Positions 17,463 to 25,504 of a DNA stretch of 64,000 nucleotides are shown one piece after another. Below the pieces are notes generated by a model. It searched no databases and was not told the origin of the DNA. It saw only the letters and a list, made by a program, of their open reading frames with translations. The stretch lies in contig NZ_LT976853.1 in the NCBI RefSeq assembly GCF_900249755.1, forward strand, positions 803,142 to 867,141, read 5' to 3'. Numbering within the stretch: position 1 is the first letter of the stretch; each line of letters starts with the position of its first letter. Both the position numbers and the translations under genes were made by a program. Origin of the DNA: Cupriavidus taiwanensis (lineage in GTDB: Bacteria; Pseudomonadota; Gammaproteobacteria; Burkholderiales; Burkholderiaceae).

Positions 17463-19025
17463 ATGTCTTTTTCTGAACTCGGCTTGTCCGAAAAGATTGT
17501 GCGTGCCGTAGCCGAACAGGGCTACACCACCCCGACCCCCATCCAGGCCCAGGCCATTCCCGCCATCCTCAAGGGTGGCGACCTGCTCGCCGGCGCCCAG
17601 ACCGGCACCGGCAAGACTGCCGGCTTTACGCTGCCGATGCTGCAGCTGCTGTCCGAAACCGCGGCACGCCAGTCCGGCGGCGCCCAGCGCAGCGGCCGCG
17701 TGGCCGTGCGCGCGCTGGTGCTGACCCCCACGCGCGAGCTGGCGGCGCAGGTCGAAGAGAGCGTGCGCAACTACGGCAAGTACCTGCGCCTGCGCTCGAT
17801 GGTGATGTTCGGCGGCGTCGGCATCAACCCGCAGATCGAGCAGCTCAAGCGCGGCGTCGAGATCGTCGTGGCCACCCCTGGCCGCCTGCTGGACCACGTG
17901 TCACAGCGCACCATCGACCTGTCGCAGGTGGAACTGCTGGTGCTCGATGAAGCCGACCGCATGCTCGACATGGGCTTCATCCACGATATCCGCAAGATCC
18001 TCAACGTGCTGCCGGCCAAGCGCCAGAACCTGCTGTTCTCGGCGACGTTCTCGGACGATATCCGCGCGCTGGCCGACCGCCTGCTGAACAATCCCGCGTC
18101 GATCGAGGTCGCGCGGCGCAATACCACCGCCGAGACCGTCGACCAGCGCGTCTACCCGGTCGACCGCGAACGCAAGCGCGAACTGCTGGCCCACCTGGTG
18201 CGCCAGCACGACTGGCACCAGGTGCTGGTGTTCACGCGCACCAAGCATGGTGCCAACCGCCTGGCCGAGCAGCTGACCAAGGAAGGCCTGTCGGCGCTGG
18301 CGATCCACGGCAACAAGAGCCAGTCGGCACGGACGCGGGCGCTGTCCGAGTTCAAGGCCGGCACGCTGCGGCTGCTGGTGGCGACCGATATCGCCGCGCG
18401 CGGCATCGACATCGACCAGCTGCCGCACGTGGTCAACTTCGACCTGCCCAACGTGCCCGAGGACTATGTCCACCGCATCGGCCGCACCGGCCGCGCCGGC
18501 GCCGAGGGCGAGGCGATCTCGCTGGTGTGCGTGGACGAGCTGGCGCTGCTGCGCGATATCGAACGCCTGATCAAGCGCAAGCTGGAGCAGACCGTGCTGC
18601 CGGGCTTCGAGGTCGACCCGAGCATCGCGCCCGAGCCGATCCAGAAGGGCCGCCAGCAGCGCGGCGGCGGCGGCCAGGCCCAGGGCCGCCCCCGGGCCGA
18701 GGCTCGCCCGGCCGGCGCCGGCGACGGCGCCCAGCGCCAGCGCCCCGCCCGCCAGGGGCAGGGCGGGCAAGCTGGCCAGGGTGCGCCGCGCCAGGCCCAG
18801 GGCGGCCAGCGCGGCAACGGCGCCGCCAACGGCAACCGTGCCGCCCAGCCCGCCGGCGCGCGCAACCCCGCGCCGCGCCGCGACGGCCAAGAGCCGGCAC
18901 GCCCGCAACGCGCCGCGGCCCAGCCCGCGCGCCAGCCGCACGACGCCGCGCCGGCTCCGGCGCGCAACCGCCGTCCGGCGCCGCAGGCGGCGCTGCTGGG
19001 CGGCAACCGCAAGCCGGCGCGCTAA
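17463..19025 (+). CDS. rhlE: DEAD-box ATP-dependent RNA helicase RhlE
   Basis: Unwinds short RNA duplexes, probably in ribosome assembly and RNA turnover. All motifs are present in order: Q motif ([11 protein letters not shown]), [27 protein letters not shown], a SAT motif in LFSATF, ARGIDI and [10 protein letters not shown], over residues 1-375. The remaining 145 residues are a low-complexity Gln/Gly/Arg/Pro-rich basic tail, typical of RhlE and likely RNA-binding. No strong ribosome site sits immediately before ATG 17463; an AAGGAG lies some 55 bases upstream. srkA follows 19 bases downstream. Confidence 0.96.
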   Translation: MSFSELGLSEKIVRAVAEQGYTTPTPIQAQAIPAILKGGDLLAGAQTGTGKTAGFTLPMLQLLSETAARQSGGAQRSGRVAVRALVLTPTRELAAQVEESVRNYGKYLRLRSMVMFGGVGINPQIEQLKRGVEIVVATPGRLLDHVSQRTIDLSQVELLVLDEADRMLDMGFIHDIRKILNVLPAKRQNLLFSATFSDDIRALADRLLNNPASIEVARRNTTAETVDQRVYPVDRERKRELLAHLVRQHDWHQVLVFTRTKHGANRLAEQLTKEGLSALAIHGNKSQSARTRALSEFKAGTLRLLVATDIAARGIDIDQLPHVVNFDLPNVPEDYVHRIGRTGRAGAEGEAISLVCVDELALLRDIERLIKRKLEQTVLPGFEVDPSIAPEPIQKGRQQRGGGGQAQGRPRAEARPAGAGDGAQRQRPARQGQGGQAGQGAPRQAQGGQRGNGAANGNRAAQPAGARNPAPRRDGQEPARPQRAAAQPARQPHDAAPAPARNRRPAPQAALLGGNRKPAR

Positions 19026-19044
19026 AGCGGAGCCGGCCGGCACC

Positions 19045-20091
19045 ATGCACCCGTCCGACGCCCCCGCCGACTCTGGTGTCCCCTACGCGGGCCTGACGCC
19101 GGAGCTGATGCTGGACGCGCTCGAGGGCGCCGGCCTGCGCCCCGACGGGCGCCTGCTGGCGCTCAACAGCTACGAGAACCGGGTCTGGCAGGTCGGCATC
19201 GAGGACGCCGCGCCGGTCATCGCCAAGTTCTATCGCCCGGGCCGCTGGACCGATGCGGCCATCCTGGAAGAACACGCGTTCGTGCAGCAACTGGCCGACG
19301 CCGAAATCCCCGCCGTGCCGGCCATGGCGCTGGCGCCGGGCGAGGCCGGCACGCTGCGGCACCATGCCGGCTTTCGCTTTGCGGTATTCCCCCGCTGCGG
19401 CGGCCGCGAGCCGGCGCTGGACCGCGCCGAGACGCTGACCTGGCTTGGCCGTTTCATCGGCCGCATCCACGCGCTGGGCGCGACCCAGCCTTACCAGGCG
19501 CGCCCGGCGCTGGATCTGGACACCTTCGGCATTGCCCCGCGCGACTGGCTGCTCGCCAGCGGCTGCATTCCGGCGGATCTGCTGCCGGCCTGGCAGTCGG
19601 TGGCGCAACTGGCGCTGGATGGGGTGCGGCGCTGCTATGAGCGCGCCGGCGACGTGCAGCTGCTGCGCGTCCATGGCGACTGCCATCGCGGCAATGTGCT
19701 GTGGATCGACGAGGACGACGCGCGCGGCGGCGCCCATGGCGAGCCCGGCCCGCATTTTGTCGACTTCGACGACAGCCGCATGGCCCCGGCGGTGCAGGAT
19801 ATCTGGATGCTGCTCGAGGGCGACCGCGCCGCCATGCAAGGCCAGCTTGCCGACATCGTCGCCGGCTACGAGGACTTCGCGGAATTCCAGACCCGCGAAC
19901 TGTGGCTGGTGGAAGCGCTGCGCACGCTGCGGCTGCTGCACTACAGCGCCTGGCTGGCCAGCCGCTGGGCCGACCCGGCCTTTCCGGCCGCGTTCCCGTG
20001 GTTCGGTACGGCGCGCTACTGGCAGGACCGCATCCTGGAACTGCGCGAACAGGTGGCGCTGATGGACGAAGCGCCCCTGTGGGGCGCCTGA
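19045..20091 (+). CDS. srkA: Stress response kinase A (YihE/SrkA-like Ser/Thr kinase)
   Basis: A 348-residue APH-like kinase of the SrkA family, which in E. coli counters stress-induced death. Seen here: LNSYENRVWQVG and PVIAKFYRPGRW (nucleotide-binding Lys), the catalytic loop VHGDCHRGNVLW, the metal-binding FVDFDDSRMAPAVQD, and the family-typical RTLRLLHYSAWLASRW near the C-terminus. ATG 19045 (MHPSDAPADSG) lies 19 bases after rhlE and is probably in the same transcript. It converges with uspA. Confidence 0.95.
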   Translation: MHPSDAPADSGVPYAGLTPELMLDALEGAGLRPDGRLLALNSYENRVWQVGIEDAAPVIAKFYRPGRWTDAAILEEHAFVQQLADAEIPAVPAMALAPGEAGTLRHHAGFRFAVFPRCGGREPALDRAETLTWLGRFIGRIHALGATQPYQARPALDLDTFGIAPRDWLLASGCIPADLLPAWQSVAQLALDGVRRCYERAGDVQLLRVHGDCHRGNVLWIDEDDARGGAHGEPGPHFVDFDDSRMAPAVQDIWMLLEGDRAAMQGQLADIVAGYEDFAEFQTRELWLVEALRTLRLLHYSAWLASRWADPAFPAAFPWFGTARYWQDRILELREQVALMDEAPLWGA

Positions 20092-20140
20092 AGCCTGCCG
20101 GACGGCGGCGCCGTTGCGGCGCCGGCCGCCTGCTGCCGGC

Positions 20141-20584
20141 TTAACCCTTCTTCTTTTCCGGGGTCTTGACCAGCACCACCGGGCAGTCCGCCTGGGCCAG
20201 CACCCGGCCCGCCACCGAACCGATCACGGCATCGAAGAACGAGCCGCGCCCGTGCGTGCCCATCACGATGGCGCCGGCGTTCACGGAGTTCGCATAGGCG
20301 ACGATGCGCTCGGGCGCGAAGCCGTGCAGCGGGTGCCGCTCGAACGGCACATTGGCCGCGGCAAGGATGTCGCAGACCCCGACCATCGCCTTGTCGCTGG
20401 CTTCCTTGTGCCAGTCGTCGATGGTTTCCTTGCTGACAAAGGCGCGCACCTGGCCGCTCACTTCGGGCGCCACGTGCACGACATGCACGGTGAAGCCGCT
20501 CTGCAGCAGCTTGCCTTCGGCGATAAAGCGCGCCGCGGCGTCGCTGAAGGCCGAGCCGTCGGTGGCGAGGACGATATTGGTCAT
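20141..20584 (-). CDS. Universal stress protein, UspA family
   Basis: A 147-residue single Usp domain. It begins TNIVLATDGSAFSDAA and has the ATP-binding signature GTHGRGSFFDAVIGSVAGRV (G2xG9xGS/T), placing it in the nucleotide-binding UspFG-like class. The start at ATG 20584 is supported by a good AGGAGA ribosome site; a longer frame upstream adds 15 unrelated residues. It faces the srkA gene tail to tail and is divergent from the CoA-transferase gene. Confidence 0.94.
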   Translation of the reverse strand: MTNIVLATDGSAFSDAAARFIAEGKLLQSGFTVHVVHVAPEVSGQVRAFVSKETIDDWHKEASDKAMVGVCDILAAANVPFERHPLHGFAPERIVAYANSVNAGAIVMGTHGRGSFFDAVIGSVAGRVLAQADCPVVLVKTPEKKKG

Positions 20585-20946
20585 GGCGGAATCTCCTGGA
20601 TGGGGGCTGTCGGCAAGCGCCGCGGCCATGTGGCCGCAACGCCATCTGGAACCATCTTGCCCCCTAGTGTCGTGCCAGGATGCGATTCAGATCAAGTCGG
20701 ATCGGAATTGTCCGATTTCCCGGTGCGGTAATCGGCTGGCCGGTCCGCTGACGAATTCTGTCAATCCGGCTGAAGCATTTGGCCATTGCCCCGTCAACAC
20801 GGTGGCGCGTAGCATGCTCCCGAGCCCCGCGGCAGGCATGGCCCGCCGGTGCGCCGCAAGCGGCGACGGGCACACCGATCCCAAACCACCAATGCAAGCC
20901 GCCTCGCGCCACAGCGCGCGCAGGCGGCGATCCGGAGACAACCATC
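20585..20946. other. Divergent intergenic region, uspA / CoA-transferase
   Basis: The 362 bases contain no gene. A candidate promoter for the CoA-transferase gene is TTGCCC (20786) - 18 bases - TAGCAT (20810). On the minus strand a TTGACA (20764-20759) could be the -35 of uspA, but I find no good matching -10. No clear operator is visible. Confidence 0.3.
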
Positions 20947-22011
20947 ATGAGTGAGCGCAACCTGCAGCCCCTGCGCGGTATCAAGGTAGTGGAATTCGAA
21001 GGCATCGGCCCCGGTCCCTTGTGCGGCGCCATGCTGGCCGGCCTCGGCGCCGAGGTCACGCTGGTCACCCGCCCGGTGGCCCCCGATGCGCGGCGCATCC
21101 TGCGCGGGCAGGCGGTGCCGGCCGAGATGGAGCTGGAGCACGGCAAGCGCGTGGTGCAGCTGAACCTGAAGACGCCCGCGGACGTTGCGGCCGCGCTCGA
21201 CCTGGTGGCCGGCGCCGACGCGCTGATCGAGGGCCTGCGCCCCGGCGCGATGGAGCGCCTGGGCCTGGGTCCCAAGGCCTGCCATGCCCGTAATCCGCGC
21301 CTGGTCTATGGCCGCATGACCGGCTGGGGCCAGACCGGCCCGCTGTCGCAAAGCGCGGGCCATGACCTCAACTACATCGCGCTGACCGGCCTGCTGTCGA
21401 TGGCCGCGCGCGAAGGCAGCCTGCCGATGGTGCCGCCCACCGTGATGGGCGATGCCACCGGCGCGCTCGGGCTGGCCTTCGGCATCACCAGCGCCATCCT
21501 CAGCGCGCGCGCCAGCGGCGAGGGTTGCGTGGTCGATGCCGCCATCACCGATATCGTCGCCATGCTCGGCTCGCTGGTGCAGGTGTCGCGCGCGGCCGGC
21601 ACGCTGGGCGGCCCGCAGCCGAGCCCGTTCCACGATTCGCCGTTCTATGATGTGTTCCCGTGCGCGGACGGGCGCGCCATCACCCTCGGCGCGCTGGAGC
21701 CGCAGTTCTACCGCGAACTGCTCGAGCGCCTCGAACTGACCGACATCGACCCGGCCGCGCAATACGACCGCGCCCAGTGGCCCACGGTGAAGGCGCGCAT
21801 CGCCGCGACCATTGCCGCCAGGCCCAGCACGCACTGGGAGTCCGTGCTGGGCGGCACCGACGTGTGCTTTGCGCGCGTGCTGACGCTGGACGAGGCCGCG
21901 CGCCATCCGCACAACCAGGCGCGCGGCACGTACCGTCTGTACCAGCACGGCGAGCGCGAGGTGCCGCGCTCCGCACCGGCGCCGCGCTTCCTGCCTGCCG
22001 GGACGGAATGA
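20947..22011 (+). CDS. CaiB/BaiF family (class III) CoA-transferase, alpha-methylacyl-CoA racemase-like
   Basis: A 354-residue class III CoA-transferase/racemase. N-terminal LRGIKVVEFEGIGPGPLCGA and the GRMTGWGQTGPLSQSAGHDLNY block are diagnostic. In that block the residue pattern (GHDLNYIALTGLL) fits alpha-methylacyl-CoA racemase better than formyl- or carnitine-CoA transferases, since Mcr-type enzymes carry the equivalent His/Asp. The likely role is epimerising 2-methyl-branched acyl-CoAs for beta-oxidation, but the exact substrate is uncertain. GGAG lies nine bases before ATG 20947. Upstream in-frame sequence (from 20779) is untranslated filler. Confidence 0.9.
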   Translation: MSERNLQPLRGIKVVEFEGIGPGPLCGAMLAGLGAEVTLVTRPVAPDARRILRGQAVPAEMELEHGKRVVQLNLKTPADVAAALDLVAGADALIEGLRPGAMERLGLGPKACHARNPRLVYGRMTGWGQTGPLSQSAGHDLNYIALTGLLSMAAREGSLPMVPPTVMGDATGALGLAFGITSAILSARASGEGCVVDAAITDIVAMLGSLVQVSRAAGTLGGPQPSPFHDSPFYDVFPCADGRAITLGALEPQFYRELLERLELTDIDPAAQYDRAQWPTVKARIAATIAARPSTHWESVLGGTDVCFARVLTLDEAARHPHNQARGTYRLYQHGEREVPRSAPAPRFLPAGTE

Positions 22012-22188
22012 CCGGCGCCGCAGGCACTTGACGCTCACAGCGTCATCGAAGGAAAAGCCTGACTCTCGTGCAGAACCTGCTGCGTCCGTGCAGTGAGAAT
22101 TCGGCGTATCAAGGCAACTCAGGGCCCTTAACCTTTGGCATAGCCAGCCGCCTGGCCAATCCCTCGCCAGTTGTTAAGGAGCCTTGAA

Positions 22189-22815
22189 TTGCCACCCGCG
22201 CTGATCGTCGACGAACCCTCGAAGTTCCGCTCCTTGCTGTGCGCCGAACTCGCCGCTGAATTCGACGCGGACGAGGTCCTGGAAACGGATGGTGTGCGGG
22301 AGGGGTTTCGACTCGCCCGCGAGCACCGGCCCGGCCTGGTGCTGGTCGATGTCGAACGCTTCGGCAATCCCGGCATCGACTTTGTCCGGCGGGTCACGGC
22401 CACGCTGCCCAGCGTGCCGCTGCTGGTCATGTCCGGCAACGACACCGCCCAGGCTCCTGTGCGGGCCCTGCGCGCGGGCGCGCACGGCTTCGTGGTCAAG
22501 CAGCGCGGGGTTGAAGAAGTGATGCAGGCCGTGCGCGGCGTGCTGAGCGGCTACCTGGTATTTCCGCTGCAGACGCTGGAGACCGTGCGCCAGCTAGGCG
22601 AGCAGCAGCAGGCCGGCCTGCCGCGGCTGAGCAACCGCGAGATCACCATCCTCCAGTACCTGGCACGCGGCCATTCCAACAAGTCGATTGCCGCGCAGCT
22701 GCTGATCAGCAGCAAGACCGTCAGCACCCACAAGGCCAATATCATGGCCAAGCTGCACGTGGGCTCGCTGGTCGAGATGGTCGACTACGCGCGACGTCAT
22801 CAACTGGTGTGGTGA
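22189..22815 (+). CDS. Orphan NarL/FixJ-type response regulator with TTG start
   Basis: A 208-residue regulator with a receiver domain (residues 4-115) and a C-terminal LuxR HTH (about 140-205: LSNREITILQYLARGHSNKSI and ISSKTVSTHKANIMAKL). The phosphoacceptor Asp is at about residue 54 (LVLVDVERFG), with Ser82 and Lys104 conserved, but the usual xMPxMDG after Asp is replaced by ERFGNPG and the acidic pair is DE rather than DD. No ATG is usable. TTG at 22189 sits six bases after AAGGAG, which decides the start. No histidine kinase is adjacent. Confidence 0.9.
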   Translation: MPPALIVDEPSKFRSLLCAELAAEFDADEVLETDGVREGFRLAREHRPGLVLVDVERFGNPGIDFVRRVTATLPSVPLLVMSGNDTAQAPVRALRAGAHGFVVKQRGVEEVMQAVRGVLSGYLVFPLQTLETVRQLGEQQQAGLPRLSNREITILQYLARGHSNKSIAAQLLISSKTVSTHKANIMAKLHVGSLVEMVDYARRHQLVW

Positions 22816-22908
22816 CGGGCGCCTGGCGGGTCTGGCGAGCCGGTCCGCGCCGGCCGCCCATCGCGGGTAGACTGTTGGCATCTGTGACGAATCCGAGCTA
22901 TCCGCCCG

Positions 22909-24498
22909 ATGCCCCAGACCCTGAATGCTGCCGTGCGCTGCCTCGGCGCCGTCGCCATTGCCTGTGCCACGTGGCTTGCCATGCCCGCCTTTGCCAACGA
23001 ACCCATGTGGTTCGTGCAGGGCCGGCCGGTGCCGGAAGCCCGCCAGGCGGTGGATGCGCTGGCCGCAGTGGCCGCCGATGGCCTCGACCCGCGCGACTAC
23101 GATGCCGAAGCCCTGCGCCAGGCCGTGACCCAGGCTACCCACGGCCCGGCCTTGCCACCCGATGCCGCGGCCCGGCTGGATGCGGCGCTGAGCGCCGCCA
23201 TGGAGCGGATGCTGTCCGACCTGCACGGCGGCCGCATCAACCCGCGCGCGGTCCATGCCAATTTCGCGCCGCCGGCGGAGCGGCCTTTCGATGCCGCCAC
23301 CTGGCTGCGCGATGCCGTGGCGCAGCACCGCCTGCCCGATGCCATCCGCCAGGCGGCGCCGACGTTCCCGCTGTACGGCACGCTGCGCCAGGCGCTGGCC
23401 CGCTATCGCGACATCGCCAGGCAGCCGGTGTGGCAACAGCCGCTGCCGCCGCTGCCGGCCAGCAAGCTGACGCCGGGGCAGCCCTGGGCCGGCGCCGCCG
23501 CGCTGACCGCGCGCCTGGTGGTGCTGGGCGACCTGCCCGCCGGCACGCTGCCGCCGGCGCGCTACGAGGGCGTGCTGGTCGACGGCGTCAAGGCCTTCCA
23601 GTCGCGCCATGGGCTGGAGGCCGACGGCGTGATCGGCGCGGCCACGCTGGCGCAGCTGAACCTGCCCATCGCCGAGCGCGTGCGGCAGATCGAACTGACC
23701 ATGGAGCGCCTGCGCTGGACCCCGCTGGACGGCCCTCGCATGATCGTGGTCAACGTGCCCGAGTTCATGCTGCGCGCCTATGAATGGCGCGACGGCAAGC
23801 TCGACATCAAGCTGGAGATGAAGGTCATCGTCGGCAAGGCGCTCGACACGCGCACGCCGCTGTTCGAGGAGGACATGCGCTATATCGAATTCAGCCCGTA
23901 CTGGAACATCCCGCCGTCGATCGCGCGCCGCGAGACCGTGCCGCGGCTGCGCCGCGATCCGGGCTATTTCAACCGGCAGGGGCTGGAATTCGTCGGCAGC
24001 GATGGCAGGGCGGTGACCACGCTGTCCGAGGAAAACCTGAACGCGGTGCTCAACGGCAGCCTGCGCATCCGCCAGCGGCCCGGGCCGCTCAATGCGCTGG
24101 GCGACATCAAGTTCGTGTTTCCCAACAACGAGAACATCTACCTGCACCACACGCCGTCGCCGCAGCTGTTCAAACGCGACCGGCGCGACTTCAGCCACGG
24201 CTGCATCCGCGTGGAAGCCCCAGTAGCGCTGGCGCAGTTCGTGTTGCACGATATGCCGGACTGGAACGAGACCCGGATCCGCGAGGCAATGACACGTGGC
24301 AAGTCGAACACGGTGCGCCTGCAGCAGCCGTTGCCGGTGGTGCTGGCTTACGGCACGGTCATCGCGCGCGCCGATGGTCGTGTATCCTTCCTGCCTGACA
24401 TCTACGGTCACGACAAACTGCTGGACAAGGCGCTGCGGCAACGCACGGGGCGCCCCCAGCCACGCGCTGTTGCAAGCGCCTCCGGCGTCATACGCTAA
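22909..24498 (+). CDS. Murein L,D-transpeptidase, YcbB/LdtD-like
   Basis: Forms 3-3 (mDAP-mDAP) cross-links in peptidoglycan. A 529-residue periplasmic protein: signal peptide (residues 1-29, cleavage after AMPAFA), an N-terminal scaffold with LSDLHGGRINPRAVH, a peptidoglycan-binding domain around VLVDGVKAFQSRHGLEADGV, then the YkuD domain ending in the catalytic motif HHTPSPQLFKRDRRDFSHGC (active-site Cys) and IRVEAP. Length and domain order match YcbB rather than the short ErfK/YbiS types. The downstream M15-like gene is 82 bases away and is a logical partner in murein remodelling. Confidence 0.94.
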   Translation: MPQTLNAAVRCLGAVAIACATWLAMPAFANEPMWFVQGRPVPEARQAVDALAAVAADGLDPRDYDAEALRQAVTQATHGPALPPDAAARLDAALSAAMERMLSDLHGGRINPRAVHANFAPPAERPFDAATWLRDAVAQHRLPDAIRQAAPTFPLYGTLRQALARYRDIARQPVWQQPLPPLPASKLTPGQPWAGAAALTARLVVLGDLPAGTLPPARYEGVLVDGVKAFQSRHGLEADGVIGAATLAQLNLPIAERVRQIELTMERLRWTPLDGPRMIVVNVPEFMLRAYEWRDGKLDIKLEMKVIVGKALDTRTPLFEEDMRYIEFSPYWNIPPSIARRETVPRLRRDPGYFNRQGLEFVGSDGRAVTTLSEENLNAVLNGSLRIRQRPGPLNALGDIKFVFPNNENIYLHHTPSPQLFKRDRRDFSHGCIRVEAPVALAQFVLHDMPDWNETRIREAMTRGKSNTVRLQQPLPVVLAYGTVIARADGRVSFLPDIYGHDKLLDKALRQRTGRPQPRAVASASGVIR

Positions 24499-24510
24499 GG
24501 TCACCAAGAC

Positions 24511-24550
24511 CATTAGGGCCCCATTAGGGCCCCATTAGGGCACTTAGGGC
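24511..24550. repeat. 11-bp tandem repeat between two murein enzyme genes
   Basis: ATTAGGGC recurs at 24512, 24523 and 24534 with an 11-bp period (unit CCCATTAGGGC), and a degenerate ACTTAGGGC follows at 24542. It occupies half of the 82-base gap between the L,D-transpeptidase stop and the next ATG. Confidence 0.85.
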
Positions 24551-24580
24551 GCCGCACCACGCACATTCAGAGGAAGTACT

Positions 24581-25168
24581 ATGACTGACGCGACGCGCAA
24601 GGCACGCCGCCGCTTTCTTCATACCACCGGAACCCTGGCGCTCGCCGCCGGCCTGATGCCGCTGGCGCCGCGCCGCGCGCTGGCAAGCCTGCACGCCAAC
24701 CAGGCGCTGGCGGGCCTGCCCGATGCCCGCACGCTGGCGTTCGACCACACCCACACGGGCGAGCGCGTGTCGCTGGTCTACGCCGTCGGCGACCGTTTCG
24801 TGCCCGAGGCGCTGACCACGCTCAACGGCTTCCTGCGCGACCATTACTCCGGCAAGGTCGGCACCATCGACCCGCAGTTGTTCGACCTGCTGTTCCAGGT
24901 CCGCCGCGAGCTGGGCACCGACCAGCCGTTCCAGGTCATTTCCGGCTACCGCAGCCCGGCCACCAATTCACGCCTGCGCAACTCGCGCGGCGGCGGGGTG
25001 GCGAAGCACAGCCTGCATATGGACGGCAAGGCCATCGACATCCGGCTGGCCGGCGTTTCGCTGGCCGACCTGCGCGATGCCGCCAAGTCATTGCAGGGCG
25101 GCGGCGTCGGCTACTACGAGACCGACCAGTTCGTGCATATCGACACCGGGCGCGTGCGCTACTGGTAA
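24581..25168 (+). CDS. DUF882/YcbK-like M15-family murein peptidase, Tat-exported
   Basis: A 195-residue protein with a twin-arginine signal (RKARRRFLHTTGTLALAAG) cut after ALA near residue 35. The rest is a YcbK/DUF882 domain (Peptidase_M15_3) with the zinc-site segments SGYRSPATNSRL, KHSLHMDGKAIDI and FVHIDTGRVRYW. E. coli homologue MepK cleaves 3-3 cross-links, the bonds the upstream transpeptidase would make, so the pair may form a synthesis and hydrolysis module. AGAGGAAG before ATG 24581 is a strong ribosome site. Confidence 0.93.
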   Translation: MTDATRKARRRFLHTTGTLALAAGLMPLAPRRALASLHANQALAGLPDARTLAFDHTHTGERVSLVYAVGDRFVPEALTTLNGFLRDHYSGKVGTIDPQLFDLLFQVRRELGTDQPFQVISGYRSPATNSRLRNSRGGGVAKHSLHMDGKAIDIRLAGVSLADLRDAAKSLQGGGVGYYETDQFVHIDTGRVRYW

Positions 25169-25252
25169 GCATTGCCCGCGGGCCGTCCGGGATGGGTGGC
25201 CCGCGTTCATCGATGTGAATCGAGGTGAACGCCGCTGGCGCGCGCCAAAGCA

Positions 25253-25286
25253 AAAAGCCGCGATCTCTTGCGAGATCGCGGCTTTT
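25253..25286. terminator. Bidirectional intrinsic terminator
   Basis: A perfect 15-bp stem (AAAAGCCGCGATCTC, loop TTGC, GAGATCGCGGCTTTT) with A and T runs on both sides. It can end the murein peptidase transcript on the plus strand and the tRNA transcript on the minus strand. Confidence 0.92.
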
Positions 25287-25294
25287 CAAATAGA

Positions 25295-25371
<77 letters not shown>

Positions 25372-25450
25372 AACGAAGACTGCGATTATACCTGGGCTTT
25401 CGAAGCTGTCAACACCTTCCGGCGAAGATTTTGCACGGCGCTTCCCGGTA

Positions 25451-25483
25451 CAAAAAAACGGCAGGCCGGTGGGCCTGCCGTTT
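25451..25483 (-). terminator. Intrinsic terminator of the MFS gene
   Basis: On the minus strand AAACGGCAGGCC, loop CACC, GGCCTGCCGTTT is followed by a run of T. It lies 22 bases after the symporter stop codon. Confidence 0.9.
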
Positions 25484-25504
25484 CGTTCAGTGCCGCACGA
25501 CCGC

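Noticed and set aside
20759-20764. TTGACA hexamer as a full uspA promoter
   Set aside because: No acceptable -10 lies at 16-18 bases on the minus strand.
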